Shown here one piece after another: positions 6,231-10,569 of a stretch of DNA of 10,569 nucleotides. The DNA is from CAZYTO01 sp964650405. GTDB taxonomy: Bacteria > Acidobacteriota > Thermoanaerobaculia > Gp7-AA8. The stretch is from NCBI GenBank assembly GCA_964650405.1, contig CAZYTO010000202.1, positions 1-10,569 of the forward strand, written 5' to 3'. A model generated the notes under the pieces. That model did not search any database. It was not told where the DNA came from and saw nothing but the letters and a program-made list of their open reading frames with translations. A program made the translations under genes and the position numbers. Each line of letters begins with the position of its first letter. The stretch's first letter is position 1.

Positions 6231-6682
6231 CCGACGAGCACTGCCAGCGGTACCTGGAGGATCCGGAGGCGAACGCCGCGCACCTCGCGGACTGTGACGC
6301 CTGCCGCGCGCTGGCGGCTACGCTCGATGCGCCGCCGGTCGTTGAAACCGGTACCTCACCCGTCACCGTTGACCTCAACGCCCTGCCGCTCGCTCCCTGG
6401 GAAGGGGCCGCGCACCGGCCCTGGGCCCTGATCGCCTCCCTGGCCGGCGGCGTCTTCCTCCTGGCCGTCGCCGTCTGCATGGCGGCCGGTACGTCCATCA
6501 CCCGCGCCGTCACGTCGTCGACCGGCACGTTCGACCTGCTCCGCGACCTCGTCCGGCTCACCGGCGACGCCGCTCCGCACGCGCCCGTCGGCTGGCGGAT
6601 CGCGGCCATCCTCCTCTTCTTCGGCACGAACGGCCTGCTCGTCGTGCTGCTCCGGCGCGCCCCGCGGGGGACGGATGCGTAG
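6227..6682 (+). CDS. Putative zinc-motif anti-sigma factor, two membrane segments
   Basis: A 151-aa protein. The N-terminus carries H19-x3-C23-x2-C26 (HLADCDAC) with a further His5/Cys6, the pattern of zinc-associated anti-sigma (ZAS) domains that clamp ECF sigma factors. The ZAS helix region is unusually short, so the match is by motif rather than full domain. Two hydrophobic segments follow (about 67-88 and 123-143), so the protein is probably inner-membrane with the ZAS part cytoplasmic. Its ATG lies in the stop region of the sigma gene (ATGA), which strongly supports a cognate pair. It overlaps the next gene by 8 nt, implying one operon. Signal and release mechanism are unknown. It could instead be an unrelated small membrane protein, but the position and motif argue against that. 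Confidence 0.75.
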   Translation: MTDEHCQRYLEDPEANAAHLADCDACRALAATLDAPPVVETGTSPVTVDLNALPLAPWEGAAHRPWALIASLAGGVFLLAVAVCMAAGTSITRAVTSSTGTFDLLRDLVRLTGDAAPHAPVGWRIAAILLFFGTNGLLVVLLRRAPRGTDA

Positions 6683-7559
6683 AACCGTCGTCCTCATCGC
6701 CGTCGTGGCGGCCCTGGCCGTCACGGCCATGCTCGCCGCGCCGAACACCCCTGCCCGGACACACTCCTCGAAGCACGGGGAGTACGTCTTCGGCCACGAC
6801 GCGGTCATCGACCACCGGGTGCATGGCGACGTCACTGTCTACGGCGGGTCGGCCACCGTCCGCGACGAGATCGACGGCGACCTCCTGGTCTTCGGCGACA
6901 GCGTGACCTTCGAAGGCAACGGCCACGTCACCGGCGACGTAATCTTCTCCGGCAATAACCTGATCAACGGCGACAACCACATCGACGGCCGGCTCTACGC
7001 TCCCGGCTCGCTCGAAGGTGCTGCGGCGATGATCACCCACACCGCCGTCGTCCTCTCCCTGCTGTTCGTCTGGCTCCTGACGGCGATCATCGTGACCCTG
7101 ATGAGCGGCCGGGAAATCCGCTTCTCCTCGCAGGAGATCCGGACCAGCCCCCTTCACTGCTTCGCCCTCGGCCTCGTGGCTCTGACCAGCTACGTCATCA
7201 GCGCCGTCGTCTTCAGCTACCTCGCTCCGTACCTCATCGGCATCCCCCTCCTGGCCACCCTGGCCGTCTTCGCCTTCATTACCAAGATCTACGGCACCAT
7301 CGCCCTCTTCCACGCCGTGGGCACCCTCGTGGCCGGCTCCCGCTCCCGCGACCAGCTCGCCCGCCGCCGCTGGCTCCGCGGCGACCTGGCCATGGTCGTC
7401 ATGGGCGTCGTAATCCTCGGCGCTCTGAGACTGATCCCCATCATCGGCACGCTGATCTGGGCCTGCGGCTCCGTCTTCGGCATCGGCGTCTCGCTAGCCA
7501 CGAAGTTCGGCCGGAGAGAGCCGTGGTTCCTGGCGTGGCGGCCGGCGGAGAACGCGTAG
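6675..7559 (+). CDS. Secreted/membrane bactofilin-like beta-solenoid protein with C-terminal membrane domain
   Basis: A 294-aa protein. Residues 1-22 are a signal-peptide-like helix. Residues about 38-110 are a right-handed beta-solenoid-type repeat of the polymer-forming cytoskeletal (bactofilin, DUF583) kind: VHGDVTVYGGSATV, IDGDLLVFGDSVTF and HVTGDVIFSGNNLI, with regular GD turns. The C-terminal half has about five hydrophobic segments (near 122-143, 160-180, 183-205, 236-253, 254-276). Classical bactofilins are cytoplasmic and lack such a tail. Here the solenoid would probably face the periplasm. Co-transcription with the sigma/anti-sigma pair (8-nt overlap) suggests it is either a target or a sensor-side component of that module. 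Function is otherwise unknown; the family assignment rests on repeat pattern. Confidence 0.8.
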   Translation: MRRTVVLIAVVAALAVTAMLAAPNTPARTHSSKHGEYVFGHDAVIDHRVHGDVTVYGGSATVRDEIDGDLLVFGDSVTFEGNGHVTGDVIFSGNNLINGDNHIDGRLYAPGSLEGAAAMITHTAVVLSLLFVWLLTAIIVTLMSGREIRFSSQEIRTSPLHCFALGLVALTSYVISAVVFSYLAPYLIGIPLLATLAVFAFITKIYGTIALFHAVGTLVAGSRSRDQLARRRWLRGDLAMVVMGVVILGALRLIPIIGTLIWACGSVFGIGVSLATKFGRREPWFLAWRPAENA

Positions 7560-7688
7560 GGTGAGTGTCAGCCCTGTGTTCGTCCCAGGTATTCAGGGTT
7601 CGGAGTGGTAGCCGGCACTTCGCGGCTTCTCACCATTTCATGTGGCGGAGCCTTGAAGTAGGATTCGAACCATGGAGACCAGGGAAGC

Positions 7689-8945
7689 TTGATACGGCTT
7701 ATCGAAGCCCTTCGTTATCGAAGTCTCCTTGACGTCCGTCAACCCGTCGAAGAGTTTCACATTCTGGTGGGGCCGAATGCCAGTGGCAAAAGTACCTTCC
7801 TGGACGTGGTCGGATTCCTTGGTGACTTGCTGACCAGCGACGTCGCGACCGCAGTCAGGAAGCGCTCACCAAACTTTCAGAATCTCCTCTGGATGGGAAA
7901 AGGAAACCACTTTGAGCTCGCCATCGAGCTTCAGATCCCGGCAGAGCGGAAAGATCGCCTTGGGTCGCTATTCGAGCGCGCCCGATACGAGGTCAGCGTC
8001 GGAATGGACGCGCGCGAGCAACTCGCCATTCTTTCTGAGTCTCTTTGGTTGAAGCCCGCACATCCTAACGGAGCCGGCTTGTCTCGCTCCCGAGAGCTCT
8101 TTCCGGAGTTTCACGAAGCACGTAAGACGATCATCGTCCCGGAACGGAGCAAGACGCCAAAGGGATGGAAGAAAGTTGTTAGCAAGACCGCGGAAGGCAA
8201 CGATTACTTCTACTCAGAGACAACTCGTTGGAACAATCCGTTTCGATTGGGTTCACACAGGCTTGCGCTGGCCAACCTGCCGGAAGACGAAGAGCGATTT
8301 CCGGTCGCGACTTGGACAAAGCGATTTCTCTTCGATGGAATTCAGCTGCTGGTACTCAACGGCGAAGCGATGCGAAAGCCGGCCCCGCCGGGAATGCCAC
8401 TGGAGTTTCAGCCCGACGGCTCGAATCTCCCTTGGGCCGTTGAAGACCTGAGGTCGCGTAATCCCGAGTCTTTCGACCGCTGGATTCGGCATATCCAGAC
8501 GTCTCTTCCGCACATCAGTGACATCGACACGGTTGAACGCCCGGAGGACATGCATCGTTATCTCAGGATTACGTATGACTCAGGGCTGTCGGCGCCGAGC
8601 TGGACTATCTCCGACGGCACCCTCCGCATGCTCGCCCTGACACTGCTCGCCTATCTGGACGTCGACAATCGCGTGTATCTCATCGAGGAACCTGAGAATG
8701 GCATTCACCCGCAGTCCGTAGAGACCGTCTTCCAGTCGCTCAGCTCCAACTACGCAAGCCAGGTCCTATGCGCCACACATTCGCCGATATTTCTATCTCT
8801 TGCGCAACCCCATCAGGTGCTCTGCTTCGCGATGACGGTCCGCGGTGATACGGACGTGGTTGAGGGCTCGAACCATCCGGCTTTGCGCGATTGGAAACGC
8901 GATGCCGATCTCGGAACGTTATTCGCCACCGGTGTCTTAGGATGA
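7689..8945 (+). CDS. OLD/AAA_21-type ATPase of a two-gene defence-like system
   Basis: A 418-aa ABC/SMC-like ATPase. Walker A is GPNASGKST (residues 28-36), the signature-like SDGTLRMLAL spans 308-317, Walker B with catalytic Glu is VYLIEEPENGIHP (329-341), and the switch His is in CATHSPIFL (361-369). The inserted region of about 270 residues between Walker A and signature is typical of AAA_21 family members, as is the end DLGTLFATGVLG. Such ATPases pair with nuclease partners in anti-phage systems (for example PARIS, AbiL and Gabija), where the ATPase senses infection and licenses the partner. The start is TTG at 7689, chosen because it yields the family N-terminus MIRLIEALRYRSLLDV; GGAG at 7674-7677 or AGGGA at 7681-7685 could be the ribosome site. 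The gene is visibly AT-richer, with more varied codons than its neighbours, suggesting acquisition. It overlaps its partner by ATGA. Confidence 0.9.
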   Translation: MIRLIEALRYRSLLDVRQPVEEFHILVGPNASGKSTFLDVVGFLGDLLTSDVATAVRKRSPNFQNLLWMGKGNHFELAIELQIPAERKDRLGSLFERARYEVSVGMDAREQLAILSESLWLKPAHPNGAGLSRSRELFPEFHEARKTIIVPERSKTPKGWKKVVSKTAEGNDYFYSETTRWNNPFRLGSHRLALANLPEDEERFPVATWTKRFLFDGIQLLVLNGEAMRKPAPPGMPLEFQPDGSNLPWAVEDLRSRNPESFDRWIRHIQTSLPHISDIDTVERPEDMHRYLRITYDSGLSAPSWTISDGTLRMLALTLLAYLDVDNRVYLIEEPENGIHPQSVETVFQSLSSNYASQVLCATHSPIFLSLAQPHQVLCFAMTVRGDTDVVEGSNHPALRDWKRDADLGTLFATGVLG

Positions 8946-9595
8946 GTGGGCCTGGTCTTGAATTCGATCTGGTAGTTCTCGCTGCCGGAAAGAATGAGTC
9001 GCAAATGGTCAGGACACTCATCGAAAAGCGTCCTTCGAGCCTGGGGATTCGTCCGATCACGACCGCGCCGCCGCTGATTCACGAAGGACGTGACCCCGGA
9101 TGTTTGCGGCAAGCCTCGCAGGTCCTGCGACCATTTCTTTCTCGAGCCTCTCGGGCTTTGACCATCTTTGACTGGGAAGGAAGCGGGAGGGAGGACCAGG
9201 ACTCCGTGGAACTCGAATGCCAGGTGACGAACAGATTAGAGGAGCAAGGCTGGAAAGACCGTTGTGCCGTCGTAGTCGTCGCTCCGGAACTGGAATCGTG
9301 GATCTGGGCCGCATCTCCTCACGTCTCGCGAGCTCTGGGCTGGGGCGATGACTACTCAGCGATGGTTACCACGCTCGAGTCACGCGGTTTCGTTTTCCAT
9401 GCTGGAAAGCCTGAGCGGCCCAAAGAAGCTGTCGAGTACTGCCTGCGCCAGAAACGGATACCCCGATCGTCTGCGCTCTACGCCGAAATCGCATCAACAG
9501 TGAGCCTTAAACACTGTTCGGACCGTAGCTTTCAGAAGCTGCGCACGGTGCTGATGAACTGGTTCGGAAGATTCTCTGAGCGAGAAACTCTCTGA
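8942..9595 (+). CDS. Toprim/DUF4276-like partner protein, putative effector
   Basis: A 217-aa soluble protein. The layout is that of a small Toprim-like nuclease: strand plus GKNES (residues 16-20, Glu19), a mixed helical region, IFDWEGSG (75-82, an acidic DxE), and APELESWIWAA (114-124, comparable to the ELEAW block I recall from DUF4276). A C-terminal SFQKL block (196-200) follows. These acidic positions could bind metal, but the canonical DxD is DxE here. The ATG at 8942 overlaps the ATPase stop (ATGA), so the two are a translationally coupled pair. From memory, the pair resembles the MAD3/MAD4 components of methylation-associated defence systems, but no methyltransferase, specificity subunit or kinase is nearby. 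The likely role is nucleolytic effector or regulator of the ATPase. Gene order and length support a real gene; the activity is inferred. Confidence 0.78.
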   Translation: MSGPGLEFDLVVLAAGKNESQMVRTLIEKRPSSLGIRPITTAPPLIHEGRDPGCLRQASQVLRPFLSRASRALTIFDWEGSGREDQDSVELECQVTNRLEEQGWKDRCAVVVVAPELESWIWAASPHVSRALGWGDDYSAMVTTLESRGFVFHAGKPERPKEAVEYCLRQKRIPRSSALYAEIASTVSLKHCSDRSFQKLRTVLMNWFGRFSERETL

Positions 9596-9673
9596 CGCAA
9601 CGCGTCGCTGATCAGTCCCGGGCCCTCTCGTTCACAGCACTGTGACCGATTCCTTGTTCGCGGCGCGCGGGGG

Positions 9674-10569
9674 TCACACGTTCTCGACGATCTTCCTCGC
9701 GAACTCGCTCGACTTGACCTTCGTGGCACCCTGCATCTGGCGCTCGAGGTCGTAGGTGACGTACTTCTGGTCGATCGTTTTCGCGATGGCGCGCTCGATG
9801 GCGTCGCCGGCTTCCCACCACTTCATGTGACGCAGCATCATCACGGCCGAGAGGATGAGCGAGCCGGGGTTGATCACGTCCTGGTTGGCGTACTTCGGGG
9901 CCGTGCCGTGAGTCGCTTCGAAGATGGCCACTTCATCGGACTCGTTGGAGCCGGGGGCCATGCCCAGGCCACCGACCTGGGCGGCCAGGGCGTCGGAGAG
10001 GTAGTCGCCGTTCAGGTTGGTCGTGGCGATGACGGAGTACTCGCTGGGGCGGAGCAGGACCTGCTGGAACATCGAGTCGGCGATGCGGTCCTTGATGACG
10101 ATCCTGCCGGCCGGCGGCGCGCCCGTCAGCTCCGACTCGGGGATGGTGACGTCTCCGAATTCCTCTTTCGCCAACTGGTAGCCCCAGTCCTTGAAGGCGC
10201 CTTCGGTGAACTTCATGATGTTGCCCTTGTGGACGAGGGTGACGGAGTCGCGCTTCGCGGCAATGGCGTACTGGATGGCTTTGCGCACGAGCCGCTTCGA
10301 GCCGAATTCGGAGACGGGCTTGATGCCGATGGCCGAGCCCGGGCGGATCCTGCCCGCCGTGCGGCGCTCGATGTCGTTGATGCAGTCGATGACGGCATTC
10401 GCGCCGTCGCTGCCGGCCGGCCACTCGATGCCGGCGTACACGTCTTCCGTGTTCTCCCGGAAGATGATCATGTCCACCTTCTCCGGGTGCTGCACCGGGG
10501 AGGGGACGCCGGTGAAGTAGCGCACCGGCCGCACGCAGGCGTAGAGGTCGAGAACCTGCCGCAAGGTGA
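9674..10569 (-). CDS. icd: NADP-dependent isocitrate dehydrogenase, C-terminal about 298 residues (5' end beyond window)
   Basis: This TCA-cycle enzyme oxidatively decarboxylates isocitrate to 2-oxoglutarate. Visible motifs are RENTEDVYAGIEW (catalytic Tyr), LVHKGNIMKFTEGAF (catalytic Lys), NLNGDYLSDALAAQVGGLG with the two metal-binding Asp, and EATHGTAPKYANQD. The coenzyme-binding Lys-Tyr pair after HGTAP and the later Tyr and Arg in VTYDLERQM correspond to the residues that select NADP in the E. coli enzyme, so NADP use is inferred. The reading frame remains open to the window edge. About 115-120 N-terminal residues, including the substrate-binding Ser region, lie outside. The stop is at 9674-9676. 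The gene converges with the defence-like pair across a 78-bp gap that shows no clear terminator. Confidence 0.97.
   Translation of the reverse strand, partial: TLRQVLDLYACVRPVRYFTGVPSPVQHPEKVDMIIFRENTEDVYAGIEWPAGSDGANAVIDCINDIERRTAGRIRPGSAIGIKPVSEFGSKRLVRKAIQYAIAAKRDSVTLVHKGNIMKFTEGAFKDWGYQLAKEEFGDVTIPESELTGAPPAGRIVIKDRIADSMFQQVLLRPSEYSVIATTNLNGDYLSDALAAQVGGLGMAPGSNESDEVAIFEATHGTAPKYANQDVINPGSLILSAVMMLRHMKWWEAGDAIERAIAKTIDQKYVTYDLERQMQGATKVKSSEFARKIVENV

Noticed and set aside
6558..7313. Minus-strand open frame opposite the bactofilin-like gene
   Set aside because: Strongly biased composition (Asp, Glu, Gly, Val) from antisense reading of a GC-rich membrane protein; no domain seen.
7643..7671. 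Minus-strand GGTTCGAATCC followed by CTCCGCCA, resembling the 3' end of a tRNA gene near the start of the defence-like pair
   Set aside because: The T-stem does not pair beyond two bases, and the spacing from T-loop to CCA is four bases too long. No acceptor 5' strand or anticodon arm is visible. At most a decayed attachment-site remnant, but chance is as likely.
9632..9645. Dyad tcacag-ca-ctgtga between the convergent ends of the defence-like pair and icd
   Set aside because: The 2-nt spacer is too small for a hairpin loop, there is no T-tract, and it lies downstream of both genes, so neither terminator nor operator is supported.

Overview
The window is GC-rich bacterial chromosome with dense, short-spaced genes, split glycine-decarboxylase (GcvPB), an ECF sigma operon and an NADP-type isocitrate dehydrogenase. 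The style resembles uncultured soil or sediment lineages such as Acidobacteriota, but nothing here fixes the phylum; that assignment is a guess.

Layout: (1) 1-269, the 3' end of gcvPB, then a 252-bp spacer holding an inverted octamer array. (2) 522-2402, an AI-2E/PerM-family membrane protein fused to a C-terminal B12-binding-like Rossmann domain that lacks the cobalt-ligand His. (3) 2525-3475, an accessory two-gene cassette. Its first gene carries a frameshift and its second is a small conserved protein of the type I recall as DUF7689. The cassette lies between inverted copies of a heptad repeat. (4) Minus-strand genes: an ABC-2-type ATPase (4740-5465), then prmC (3866-4639) and a HIT hydrolase (3519-3869), the last two overlapping by ATGA. 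(5) 5640-7559, a plus-strand overlapping operon: ECF sigma factor, zinc-motif anti-sigma-like membrane protein, and a secreted/membrane bactofilin-like beta-solenoid protein. (6) 7689-9595, an AT-richer two-gene cassette: an OLD/AAA_21-type ATPase and a Toprim/DUF4276-like partner overlapping by ATGA, a probable anti-phage defence pair. (7) 9674-10569, the 3' part of icd on the minus strand.

Two things stand out. One is the ATPase-Toprim-like pair set between housekeeping genes. The other is a recurring architecture in four intergenic settings: degenerate 7- or 8-nt tandem arrays arranged as inverted pairs, each with a different unit sequence (319-381, 2465-2485 with 3494-3514, 4656-4731, 5468-5577). 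The last forms a very long hairpin in the divergent promoter region between the ABC gene and the sigma operon. The conserved genes (gcvPB, prmC, HIT, icd) look intact apart from window-edge truncation; the cassettes at 2525-3475 and 7689-9595 look like accessory insertions.
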